Shown here piece by piece: positions 57,192 to 64,000 of a stretch of DNA of 64,000 bases. A program made the translations under genes and the position numbers. The notes under the pieces were generated by a model that worked only from the letters and a program-made list of their open reading frames with translations, did not search any database and had not been told where the DNA came from. Source of the DNA: Rubricoccus marinus (GTDB lineage Bacteria; Bacteroidota; Rhodothermia; Rhodothermales; Rubricoccaceae); the NCBI RefSeq assembly GCF_002257665.1, contig NZ_MQWB01000001.1, positions 144,834 through 208,833 of the forward strand. Reading direction: 5' to 3'. The first letter of the stretch is position 1. Every line of letters starts with the position of its first letter.

Positions 57192-58553
57192 ATGAAACGT
57201 TTCGCTACGCCTCTCTTCCTCCTCGCCCTCACGCTAGCCGTGTGGGGCTGCACCTCCGCCCGCGGCGCCTACGATGACGCCATGCAGGCCGAACTCGCGG
57301 GCGATTTGCCCACCGCCTTCGAACGCTACTACACCGCGCTCCGCCGCGACGGTGACCTCCCCAACGCCAGAGGCCGCTTCGGCGTCGTCGGGCGCGATCT
57401 GGTCTCCGGCCTCCTCGCGCAGGCCTCTGGCGCGCGCGTGCCGACGCAGGCGGCGGATCTCTACCTGGACGTCGAGCGACGCGTGAACCGGGCGTCCGAA
57501 GTCGGCGTTTCGCTGCGCCTGCCTGAGACGTTCGCGGAGGATCGAGACCTCGCACTCGACGACGCCATCGCGAGCCTGCGCGAGGCCAGCGCGGACGCTC
57601 ACGCCGCTGGCGACTTCAACGGCGCCCTCGCGAGCCTCAACCGCGCCCGCGCCTACCGGCCGTCTGCCTCTGAACTTCGGCTCTTGGACGGCGACGCCCG
57701 CCTCGTCTACTCCGATTGGGCCGAGGACGACCTTGCCCGAGGCCTCTGGCGCCGGGCCTACGCCAACACGGAGTACGCGCTCGGCTTCTCCGATCCCGAC
57801 GACGATACCGTTTTCCGGCTCCAAGACCTCCAGGCCGCCATCCTCGACGCCGGCAGCGTCCGCGTGGCCTTTTTCCCACTCGCACGGGACGCCAGAAACG
57901 ACGACCGAGACGCCAGAGGCTCCGACGACGGCGAGCGCGGCGGCGTCGGCCGGGACCGCGCGCGGATACCCTACGGCTTCGCGGCCGACCTGGACGACGT
58001 GCTGAACGACGACCACTGGGCGCGCCCGCCGCTCTTCGTCTACGCCGCCGACCCCGCCGATGTGCGCCGGCTGGTGCGCGGCGAGCGCGACCTGGACCGC
58101 CTCGGGGGCAACCGCTCGCTCCTCGCCGGGCTCGCGCGCGACCTCGATGCCGACCTCGGCGCCGCGTTCTCCCTCGGCCTCTGGCGCCAAGCTGAAGAGG
58201 TGCGCGAGCGTGACGTGCGACAGGCCTCGACCCGTTCCGGTCAGCCCGCCACGTACGACTACCTCCGCGTGCGCATGAGCGCGGGCGCGACGGTCTCGTA
58301 CACCGTTGTGGACGCAAGCACGCGGGCTGTCGTCTGCCAGGGCGAGGTCGAGAAGGACGTGCGCGATACCGTCACCTTCCACGAGTTCGACGGCGACTGG
58401 CGCGATCTCGCCGTCAGCCGCGACGACCGCCGCTACTTCACCGACGACTACCGCGCCGACGTGGAGGCCGAAATGGCCCTCGACCTGCAGACGCAGCTCG
58501 CGAACGCCGTCGCGGAGCGCGTCTATGCCTGCGTCGGTCAGCAGGTACTGTAG
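57192..58553 (+). CDS. Lipoprotein with TPR-like helical repeats
   Basis: A 453-residue lipoprotein. ATG 57192 gives MKRFATPLFLLALTLAVWGC, lipobox cysteine at residue 20; the earlier frame has no signal sequence. AYDDAMQAELAGDLPTAFERYYTALRRDGDLPNARGRFG near residues 25-65 looks like a TPR pair, and helical pairs continue to about 200 (ASADAHAAGDFNGALASLNRARAY). The C-terminal half is alpha/beta (VRVAFFPLARDAR; YDYLRVRMSAGATVSYTVVDASTRAVVCQGEV), which resembles the domain in some curli-related CsgG-like or surface lipoproteins, though I cannot name it. Confidence 0.72.
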   Translation: MKRFATPLFLLALTLAVWGCTSARGAYDDAMQAELAGDLPTAFERYYTALRRDGDLPNARGRFGVVGRDLVSGLLAQASGARVPTQAADLYLDVERRVNRASEVGVSLRLPETFAEDRDLALDDAIASLREASADAHAAGDFNGALASLNRARAYRPSASELRLLDGDARLVYSDWAEDDLARGLWRRAYANTEYALGFSDPDDDTVFRLQDLQAAILDAGSVRVAFFPLARDARNDDRDARGSDDGERGGVGRDRARIPYGFAADLDDVLNDDHWARPPLFVYAADPADVRRLVRGERDLDRLGGNRSLLAGLARDLDADLGAAFSLGLWRQAEEVRERDVRQASTRSGQPATYDYLRVRMSAGATVSYTVVDASTRAVVCQGEVEKDVRDTVTFHEFDGDWRDLAVSRDDRRYFTDDYRADVEAEMALDLQTQLANAVAERVYACVGQQVL

Positions 58554-58574
58554 CCGCTGGCGCGAAGGCGTGAG

Positions 58575-58608
58575 GCCTCTGGCGGGACTCGTTCTCGCCA
58601 GAGGCTTT
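58575..58608 (+). terminator. Terminator with perfect 9-mer stem
   Basis: GCCTCTGGCG (58575-58584) pairs with CGCCAGAGGC (58596-58605) across an 11-nt loop and is followed by TTTCCTCT, 21 nt after a stop codon. This is a spaced inverted pair of the window 9-mer serving as a terminator. Confidence 0.7.
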
Positions 58609-58690
58609 CCTCTGTAAACAGGCCACGCCGCTCGGTCTTTCGCCAGAGGCAACCGCGTACGCATCTTCGCGCTCCAATCCTGCCGACGCT

Positions 58691-59026
58691 ATGCGTTTCC
58701 TCTTTGCTGTTCTCTCGCTGGCTATCTCGGTGCCTGTGTTCGCGCAGACGCCAGAGGCGCACCCTGTTGAGGCTATTGGCGACGACATCGAAGCGCTGCC
58801 AATGAGGAGTGGGTGGGCTAAGCAGACCGATACGTCCGCCATGGAGGGGACGCCTTGGACATGCGGTCTTGCCGTCTCGCTAGTGTGTCTCGAACCACGC
58901 GTTCCAGTCCTACAAAGGGGGGCCTTCGCTTCACGGATTGCTTTGTCGCAGGATGAGCGGTTGGAGGGGGAGTGCTCGCACAGTTCTGGTACGATTAGCC
59001 TGACCAATCTCACGCTGGGCCGCTAG
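58691..59026 (+). CDS. Small secreted protein
   Basis: A 111-residue protein with signal MRFLFAVLSLAISVPVFAQ. The mature 92 residues contain three cysteines (WTCGLAVSLVCLEP, GECSHSS) and no recognised domain. It starts 85 nt after the 9-mer terminator and is followed by the RqcH gene 43 nt later. A 9-mer reads TPEAH just after the signal. Possibly a real exported small protein; low conservation cannot be excluded. Confidence 0.6.
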   Translation: MRFLFAVLSLAISVPVFAQTPEAHPVEAIGDDIEALPMRSGWAKQTDTSAMEGTPWTCGLAVSLVCLEPRVPVLQRGAFASRIALSQDERLEGECSHSSGTISLTNLTLGR

Positions 59027-59069
59027 CCTCTAGCGCCAGAGGCGATCTTGGGCGACGCCCCCGCCGCCC

Positions 59070-60746
59070 ATGGACTTCGTCACACTCCACGCCCTTGCCA
59101 CCGAGTGGGACACCCGCTGGCGCGGCGCAGCGGTCACCGGCGCGTGGACGCAGAGTCCCCGCGAGCTAACCCTCGCGCTCCAGCTCGCCTCTGGCGACGC
59201 AGAACCCGGAACGCAGAACCCGGAACCTGGAACCCGTACCGACGCCTTCCGCGCGCTCTGCGATGGCGGCCTCCCGATGGTCTGGCGCCAGCCCGGCGGC
59301 GGGCGCCAGAGGCGCAACACGACCGACGTGCTCCCCGAACTCGTCGGCCGCACCGTCGAGGCCGTGCGCACGCCCGAGCGCGACCGCTTTCTCGTCCTCC
59401 ACTTCAGCGGCGGCCTGCACCTCTGGGTGCGCCTTTTCGGCCCGCGCCCCAACGCGTTCCTGCTCCGCACCGGCGTCCCCATCGCCGCCTTCCTGGGCGA
59501 CGAACCCGAAGCCCCCGCCACGCGGCCGGCGCCGCACCCCGAGACGCCCGAAGCCTTCGAGGGTCGCTGGCGCTCGAATCGCAAGAGGCTCTCCCAGGCC
59601 GTCGGCGCCGCCGTCCCGCTGGTCTCCGCGCCTCTGGCGGTGGACGCCTGCCGCCGCGCCGGTCTGGACCCCGACGCGTCGCCAGAGGCGAGCCCGCCCC
59701 CGGCCCTCTGGCGCGGCGTGCAATCGGTCCTGGACGACCTGAAGGCGCCCGCCCCGCACATCGCGTGGCGCGGGACGCCAGAGGACGGCCTGCCCGAAGC
59801 GCTGTTGCCCGCGCCGCTCCAGCACCCGCCCGAGGACTGGACGCTGGAGCGCTTCGAGAGCTTTGACCGCGCGTGTTCCGTCTTCGCGCGGCGCAGCCTG
59901 GGTAGCCGCCACTACCGCGCGCTCTACGCGCCCGTCGAGAAGCCTCTGGCGCGGCTCGCCGCCAAGCGCCAGAGGTCCGCAGACGCGATGCTGGACGAGC
60001 TCTCCCAGCCCTCGCGCGCCGACGGCTACGAGGCGTACGGCCATCTCCTCATGGCTCAGGCCTCTGGCGAGGGGCCGGGCCGCGAGGAGCTCGCGCTGCC
60101 GGACATCATGGGCGACCCGAGCGAGACCGTCACCATCCCGCTGGACCCCGCGCTGAGCGCCGTCGAAAACGCCGAGCGCTACTACGACAAAGCGCGCCGC
60201 ACGCGCCGCTCGCGCGAGGAGGCTGAAGGCCGCTGGGAGGCCGCCCATGCCGAGGCCGAAGAACTCGGGGATCTGCTTGCGCGCCTCCGTGCTACGTCCA
60301 CGCTCCAGGACCTGCGCGACTTGCTGGAGGCCGAAGACGCCACGCTCGCGCGCGTGCTCCGCCCCGAGGCGCGCGGCGAGACCTCGGAGCCGTTCCACCG
60401 CTTCCCACTCCCCGGCGGCTTCGAAGCGCTCGTCGGCAAGCACGCCCGAGGCAACGCGCACCTCACCACGCGCGTCGCGAGCCCGCACGACCTCTGGCTC
60501 CACGCCCGCGGCGTACCCGGCAGCCACGTCGTCATCAAGCGCCGCGCGCGGACCACAGTCGTCCCGCCAGAGGCCGTCGGCCAGGCCGCCCGCCTCGCCG
60601 CCCGCTTCTCGACGGCGAAAACGCAGAGCCAGGTGCCCGTGCAGGTGACCGAGCGCAAGTACGTCCGGCCCATCAAAGGCGGCCCGCCCGGCTTGGTGCG
60701 CGTGGACCGCGAGGACGTGCTGCTCGTGGAGCCCGCGACGCTCTAG
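59070..60746 (+). CDS. rqcH: RqcH/NFACT ribosome-associated quality control protein
   Basis: A 558-residue homologue of eukaryotic Rqc2/NEMF and bacterial RqcH, which binds stalled 50S subunits and recruits tRNA-Ala to add C-terminal alanine tails. The NFACT-N domain covers about 1-150 (DFVTLHALATEWDTRWRGAAVTGAWTQ), followed by helical and coiled-coil parts to about 440 (SRVENAERYYDKARRTRRSREEAE). The NFACT-R domain (about 445-555) has the signature SPHDLWLHARGVPGSHVVIK. An extra loop near residue 48, EPGTQNPEPGTRT, is encoded by short repeats (GAACCCGGAAC twice) beside a 9-mer and is absent from typical members. Confidence 0.92.
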   Translation: MDFVTLHALATEWDTRWRGAAVTGAWTQSPRELTLALQLASGDAEPGTQNPEPGTRTDAFRALCDGGLPMVWRQPGGGRQRRNTTDVLPELVGRTVEAVRTPERDRFLVLHFSGGLHLWVRLFGPRPNAFLLRTGVPIAAFLGDEPEAPATRPAPHPETPEAFEGRWRSNRKRLSQAVGAAVPLVSAPLAVDACRRAGLDPDASPEASPPPALWRGVQSVLDDLKAPAPHIAWRGTPEDGLPEALLPAPLQHPPEDWTLERFESFDRACSVFARRSLGSRHYRALYAPVEKPLARLAAKRQRSADAMLDELSQPSRADGYEAYGHLLMAQASGEGPGREELALPDIMGDPSETVTIPLDPALSAVENAERYYDKARRTRRSREEAEGRWEAAHAEAEELGDLLARLRATSTLQDLRDLLEAEDATLARVLRPEARGETSEPFHRFPLPGGFEALVGKHARGNAHLTTRVASPHDLWLHARGVPGSHVVIKRRARTTVVPPEAVGQAARLAARFSTAKTQSQVPVQVTERKYVRPIKGGPPGLVRVDREDVLLVEPATL

Positions 60747-60819
60747 CCTCTGGCGCCAGGGGCTCAGTCGCCGCCCATCCCTCCGCCCCGCATCCCCCAT
60801 CCCTCCACGCGCCAGAGGC

Positions 60820-60827
60820 TAGCTTCG
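60820..60827 (+). promoter_or_regulatory. Candidate -7 box of uppP (TAGCTTCG)
   Basis: TAGCTTCG, 25 nt before the uppP ATG, overlapping the end of a 9-mer (CGCCAGAGGCTAGCTTCG). Confidence 0.45.
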
Positions 60828-60852
60828 TGACCCCTCACGCCCGCCTCTCGCC

Positions 60853-61755
60853 ATGCTCTGGTGGCAAGCCATCATCCTCGGTCTCCTGCAAGGGATCGCC
60901 GAGTTCCTGCCCATCTCGTCCTCCGGCCACCTCGTCCTCGGGCAGCACTTCCTCGGCATCGACGTGCCGCGGTACGCCAATGGTGAGGCCGACATCGCCT
61001 TCGAGGTGTTCGTCCACTTTGGGACCGTCCTCTCCATCGTCACGGTCTACCGCCAGAGGATCTGGACCATCCTGACGGACTTGGTGCAGGCGCTCAAGAA
61101 CCCGAGCAGCATCGCGCGCGCCATCCAGGGCGGCCCCATCGAGCGGATGCCGGACGAGCCTCTGGCGGAGGAGTTCGGCGACGAAACCGGCGGCGCCAGA
61201 GGCCCCATCCCCAGCACGCGCCTCGCGCTCTACATCCTCCTCACGATGGTGCCGACCGGCATCGTGTACGTCTTGTTCAAGGACACGCTGGAGAACGCGT
61301 TCTCGAACCCGCGCTTGGTCTGCGGGATGCTGCTCGTGACCGGGACGGTTCTGCTCCTGACCCGTCTGCGCCCCAACCCGACGGGCCACTTCGGGCCGCT
61401 TAAGACGGTCCTCGTGGGCATCGCGCAGTCGATGGCGCTCATCCCCGGCATCTCGCGCTCCGGCTCCACGATTTGCACCGCGATCTACCTCAACGTGGAC
61501 CGCAAGGAGGCCGCCGACTTCTCCTTCCTGATGTCGCTCCCCGTGATCGTAGGCGCCACGCTGCTCAAGACGCTGGACCTCATGGAGCAGGGGACCGCCC
61601 TCGGCGTGCTGCCTCTGGCGCTGGGCACGCTCGTCGCGTTCGTGGCCGGGATCTGGGCCATCAAGGTCGTCATCGCCTTCGTGCAGCGCGGCGACCTCAT
61701 CTGGTTCGCGGGCTACTGCTACCTCGTCGGAATCCTGGGCCTGATCTTTATCTAG
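60853..61755 (+). CDS. uppP: Undecaprenyl-diphosphatase
   Basis: A 300-residue inner-membrane phosphatase that recycles undecaprenyl pyrophosphate to the monophosphate used in peptidoglycan and O-antigen synthesis (BacA/UppP family). The N-terminal QGIAEFLPISSSGHLVLG motif and the second motif LIPGISRSGSTICTAIYL, which carry the catalytic glutamate, serine and arginine, are intact. About eight membrane segments can be drawn. A hydrophilic insertion of about 25 residues (GPIERMPDEPLAEEFGDETGGARG, around residue 95) is coded partly by 9-mers. Its end overlaps the convergent Sel1-like gene by 8 nt. Confidence 0.96.
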   Translation: MLWWQAIILGLLQGIAEFLPISSSGHLVLGQHFLGIDVPRYANGEADIAFEVFVHFGTVLSIVTVYRQRIWTILTDLVQALKNPSSIARAIQGGPIERMPDEPLAEEFGDETGGARGPIPSTRLALYILLTMVPTGIVYVLFKDTLENAFSNPRLVCGMLLVTGTVLLLTRLRPNPTGHFGPLKTVLVGIAQSMALIPGISRSGSTICTAIYLNVDRKEAADFSFLMSLPVIVGATLLKTLDLMEQGTALGVLPLALGTLVAFVAGIWAIKVVIAFVQRGDLIWFAGYCYLVGILGLIFI

Positions 61756-62197
61756 CCTCTGGCGCAGGCCCTCCGGAAACACGCCCAGAGTCTGCCTCAG
61801 CCGCGCCGCCAGAGGCCAGCCACGCCTCGTAGTGCGCGAGGTCCGCTCCGGCGCCCTCGCTTCCTTGCTCCACCGCCAGGCGTAGCCACCGCGCAGCCTC
61901 CTTGAAGTCCTGTTCGGCGCCTGCATCCTCCGACTGGTAGATCCACCCGAGGGCTTCCGAGGCGTAGACGTTGCCCTCGCGTCCCATCCGCCGGAGTTCT
62001 CGAACTGCACCCGCCTTGTCGCCCTCAAACCATTGGCGGTGAAAGACGAGCTTGAACGCCTGCTTCTCGTCACCGAGCTTTGCACGCCACTCCATGACGC
62101 GGTATGCTTGCTCACGCGAGGCCTCCGGGTCATCGTACGGTGAAGGACCACAGCCCGAAACGGCCAGGAGCAACACGAGGAGTGCAGCGATACGCAT
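61748..62197 (-). CDS. Sel1/TPR-like lipoprotein
   Basis: A 149-residue lipoprotein with signal MRIAALLVLLLAVSGC. Helical pairs AGAVRELRRMGREGNVYASEALGWIYQSEDAG and DFKEAARWLRLAVEQGSEGAGADLAHYEAWL match Sel1-type repeats (A-x-x-x-L-G-x-x-Y ... A-x-x-W-x-x-x-A). Probably a periplasmic or envelope scaffold. It ends 8 nt inside the convergent uppP gene. A smaller exported protein gene lies 12 nt upstream in the same direction. Confidence 0.8.
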   Translation of the reverse strand: MRIAALLVLLLAVSGCGPSPYDDPEASREQAYRVMEWRAKLGDEKQAFKLVFHRQWFEGDKAGAVRELRRMGREGNVYASEALGWIYQSEDAGAEQDFKEAARWLRLAVEQGSEGAGADLAHYEAWLASGGAAEADSGRVSGGPAPEAR

Positions 62198-62209
62198 AAG
62201 GGGGAAGGG

Positions 62210-62437
62210 CTAGTCGGCCTCTGGCGCCACGCGAGCGCGTAGGCGCGAGAGAAGGGCGCGCGATGCGCCAGCCGCTCGAGAGCGGGCCTCTGGCGTGCGC
62301 GTGGTATCGGCCGCGAGGGAGTCCGCTTCAAACCGTACCAGCGGCGCCTCCGCGCTCCGCGCCTCGCCAGAGGCGAAATCGCCGCGCGCGACGCCAACGG
62401 CCACGAGGGCGAGAACCAGAAGAAATGCGAGCCGCAC
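62210..62437 (-). CDS. Small exported protein, 75 residues
   Basis: Starts with GTG; MRLAFLLVLALVAVGVARGDF looks like a signal peptide. The remaining 50 residues are alanine, arginine and glutamate rich and contain three 9-mer-coded stretches (FASGEARS, TPEARS and VAPEAD), so the mature sequence is largely made by the repeat. It lies 12 nt upstream of the Sel1-like lipoprotein gene and may be its operon partner. Existence as a protein is only moderately supported. Confidence 0.45.
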   Translation of the reverse strand: MRLAFLLVLALVAVGVARGDFASGEARSAEAPLVRFEADSLAADTTRTPEARSRAAGASRALLSRLRARVAPEAD

Positions 62438-62746
62438 GATGCCAGGAGAGGGGCCCTAAGGTGTCGGCCCCTGACGGCGGGAGCCGAAGCCTCTGGCGAA
62501 CGGACCCCCGCGTTGTCACGCTCTCGCGACGCAACGGAGCGGTGGCTCACCCGCCAGAGGCGAGAGCCGGACGAGGCGCGTTCGTTCGCGGCCGGTTGGG
62601 CCCGGCTCCCGGTGGTCTCGTTGGTCGCCAGAGGCCTCTTGCGGCCCAGCAGGGGCATCTCTCCGAGAAACCGGGCCGTCGGGTTTAGGCCGAAACGGTC
62701 TTCCGCCGATACCGCACCGGCAAACATCCCGCACCGCGTCAACACC
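62438..62746. other. Spacer before the PilC-type gene
   Basis: 309 bp between divergent genes. It holds GGGGCC/GGCCCC hairpin arms at 62451-62468, several 9-mers, and near its end GAAACCGGGCC and CCGAAACGGTC, then CGATACCGC. No gene is convincing. A promoter for the downstream gene is likely here but no clear TAnnTT box is seen. Confidence 0.5.
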
Positions 62747-64000
62747 ATGGCCGAATTCCGATTCTCCGGCACCGCCGCCAGCGGCAAGTCCGTCTCGGGC
62801 ACCGTCTACGCGCCCAACCGCAAGGCGGCGCAGCAGAAGGTGAAGAGCCTGTCTGATAAGCACGCCTTCCAGCTCCAAGAGCTGGAGAAGCGGGCGATGT
62901 TTCACTACAAGGTGAAGCACCCGTCCGGCAAGGTCGTCAAGGGCTCGCAGAAGGCGTACGCCGAGGACGAGATCCGCAACGCCCTCGCCCGCATGGGCCT
63001 AGAAGTTGTCTCGGTCAACAAGGAGCTCATCAGTCTCAATCGGAAGCCGCCCACGGGCGACGTCATCATGTTCGTCCGCCTCGCGGCGAACCTCCTGATG
63101 GAGAAGATGCCCTTCAACGAGGTGATGACGCTGCTGATGTCCGACATCTCGTCGGTCCCGCTCAAGCAGGTGCTGCGCGATATCAACTCCGACCTCAAGA
63201 GCGGCATGGAGGCCAAGCAGGCCTTCATGAAGCACGAAGACAAGCTGGGCAAGTTCACCGCCTACATGCTCGGCGTGGCCTCTCAGTCCGGCAACATGGC
63301 CGAGATCTACGAGGCCACCGCGCGATTTATGGAGCGCAAGGACGAGTTCCGTAAAAGCGTCAAGAGCGCCCTCATCTCGCCGATGATGACCATCCTGGCG
63401 ACGATCGCCGTGTTCATCTGGTACGTCTGGTCCATCGTGCCCCAGACGGCCGGCCTGTTCGCCGACTTCGAGAACCTGGAGCTCCCGCCGCTCACCACGT
63501 TCTCGCTCGCCATGAGCGCGTTCCTGGACGAGTACATGGGTGTCCTCATCGCAGGGGTGCTCCTCATCGCGGCCGGGCTGTTTGCGTACTTCAGGACGCC
63601 GAAGGGGCAGATGCTCATGTCCAAAAACATGATCCGGATCCCGGTCATCGGGAGCCTGCTCCACAAGCTCAACATCGAGGTCTTCAGCCGCGTTTTCGCC
63701 ATCCTCTACAGCGGATCGGGCGAGAACCTGGAGGTTATCAAGGTGGCCGCCGAAGCCTGCGGCAACCCGTACATGGAGCACCGCATCAAGACCGTCACCA
63801 TCCCCATGATGATGGGCCAGGGTGCCGACCTGGTGCGCTCGATGGACGCCTCTGGCGTGTTCACGCCGATGGCGCTCTCGCGCTTTAAGACCGGTGCTGA
63901 GACCGGCGCGGTGCGCAAGGCTGCCCAGCAGATGGCGGACTACTACGAGCGCGAGACGACGCTCAAGCTCAAGGCTGCCGTCGAGACCATTCAGACGTTC
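62747..64000 (+). CDS. PilC/GspF-type inner-membrane platform protein (3' end outside the window)
   Basis: The open frame runs from ATG 62747 to the window edge (418 codons). It begins MAEFRFSGTAASGKSVSGTVYA and shows two GspF/PilC domains: VIMFVRLAANLLMEKMPFNEVMTLL...LKSGMEAKQAF near residues 105-225, and IEVFSRVFAILYSGSGENLEVIKVAAEACGNPYM near 310, each followed by membrane helices (SALISPMMTILATIAVFIWYVW; YMGVLIAGVLLIAAGLFAYF). PilC is the platform of type IV pili and type II secretion and couples the ATPase to pilin assembly. The gene body is nearly free of the 9-mer (one at about 63849). Type IV pili are DNA-uptake machines, which is relevant to the repeated 9-mer, but the link is circumstantial. 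Confidence 0.92.
   Translation, partial: MAEFRFSGTAASGKSVSGTVYAPNRKAAQQKVKSLSDKHAFQLQELEKRAMFHYKVKHPSGKVVKGSQKAYAEDEIRNALARMGLEVVSVNKELISLNRKPPTGDVIMFVRLAANLLMEKMPFNEVMTLLMSDISSVPLKQVLRDINSDLKSGMEAKQAFMKHEDKLGKFTAYMLGVASQSGNMAEIYEATARFMERKDEFRKSVKSALISPMMTILATIAVFIWYVWSIVPQTAGLFADFENLELPPLTTFSLAMSAFLDEYMGVLIAGVLLIAAGLFAYFRTPKGQMLMSKNMIRIPVIGSLLHKLNIEVFSRVFAILYSGSGENLEVIKVAAEACGNPYMEHRIKTVTIPMMMGQGADLVRSMDASGVFTPMALSRFKTGAETGAVRKAAQQMADYYERETTLKLKAAVETIQTF

Larger units (their letters stand above)
1..64000. repeat. Highly iterated 9-mer CCTCTGGCG / CGCCAGAGG and its palindromes
   Basis: Occurs on both strands throughout the window. In the first 2.9 kb I located eleven exact copies, starting at 50, 85, 117, 877, 1250, 1808, 2089, 2500, 2715, 2747 and 2867. 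The full palindrome CCTCTGGCGCCAGAGG starts at 10509, 17718, 20538, 25515, 27558, 28345, 29725, 40143, 42472, 43473 and 46535. The outward palindrome CGCCAGAGGCCTCTGGCG starts at 12016, 15288, 30755, 40083, 45712 and 53762. In coding regions the copies read PLA, (A)SG, LWR, RQR, PEA or ARG depending on strand and frame. A known relative by behaviour is a DNA uptake sequence or HIP1; the actual role is unknown. Confidence 0.95.

Overview
The window is high-GC DNA from a member of the Bacteroidota/Rhodothermota side of the bacterial tree, most likely a marine Rhodothermota of the Rubricoccus/Rubrivirga type. This is inferred from several signs: C-terminal type IX secretion sorting domains on six exported proteins, a hybrid two-component regulator with a periplasmic propeller, Bacteroidota-like TAnnTT promoter boxes, many lipoproteins, and a very high GC content. 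No species assignment is possible from the sequence alone.

Layout. 0-2.7 kb: a cyclic-nucleotide-binding protein and an AI-2E-type permease, then a lipoprotein. 2.9-11.9 kb: SAH hydrolase, then a 1,400-residue hybrid two-component system (HTCS) followed by two exported-protein genes, each preceded by the same pair of 21-bp-spaced direct repeats (a probable HTCS regulon). 12.1-17.7 kb: metK, acpP-fabF and a prolyl oligopeptidase. 17.7-20.3 kb: five small promoterless genes separated by 125-129 bp sites with paired R''/R' cores, an integron cassette array without an integrase. 20.5-25.5 kb: a short-chain dehydrogenase divergent from a FadE-type acyl-CoA dehydrogenase, with two near-identical 17-bp palindromes between them, then an rRNA m5C methyltransferase. 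25.6-31.8 kb: an M36-like metalloprotease, tRNA-Val(CAC), a frameshifted KDG kinase, ftsX and a DUF4097-like lipoprotein. 31.9-42.5 kb: topA, ribBA plus a coupled lipoprotein, yajC, a secreted protein, a sulfotransferase and uvrA. 42.5-55.8 kb: interspersed repeats, PKD lipoprotein, exported proteins, two tandem PQQ-type sugar dehydrogenases with sorting domains, a CATCH-motif anchor protein, and a degenerate GAF/PAS histidine kinase. 55.8-64 kb: DsbA-like lipoprotein, a 10 x 7 bp minisatellite, TPR-like lipoprotein, RqcH/NFACT protein, uppP, and the 5' part of a PilC-type pilus/secretion gene that runs off the window.

The most striking signal is not a gene. A 9-mer, CCTCTGGCG (reverse CGCCAGAGG), occurs every few hundred bases on both strands, inside genes and between them. 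Pairs of it make the 16-bp palindrome CCTCTGGCGCCAGAGG or the reverse arrangement, often directly after stop codons, and at least twice form the stem of a terminator. In proteins it produces recurring ASG, PEA, ARG, PLA, LWR and RQR tripeptides and crowds linkers and loops (UvrA, HTCS). It is absent from the 2.8-kb cassette array, which is bounded by two full palindromes. The pattern resembles DNA-uptake sequences (Neisseria, Haemophilus) or the cyanobacterial HIP1 palindrome, at a higher density, and I know of no description of it in this group.
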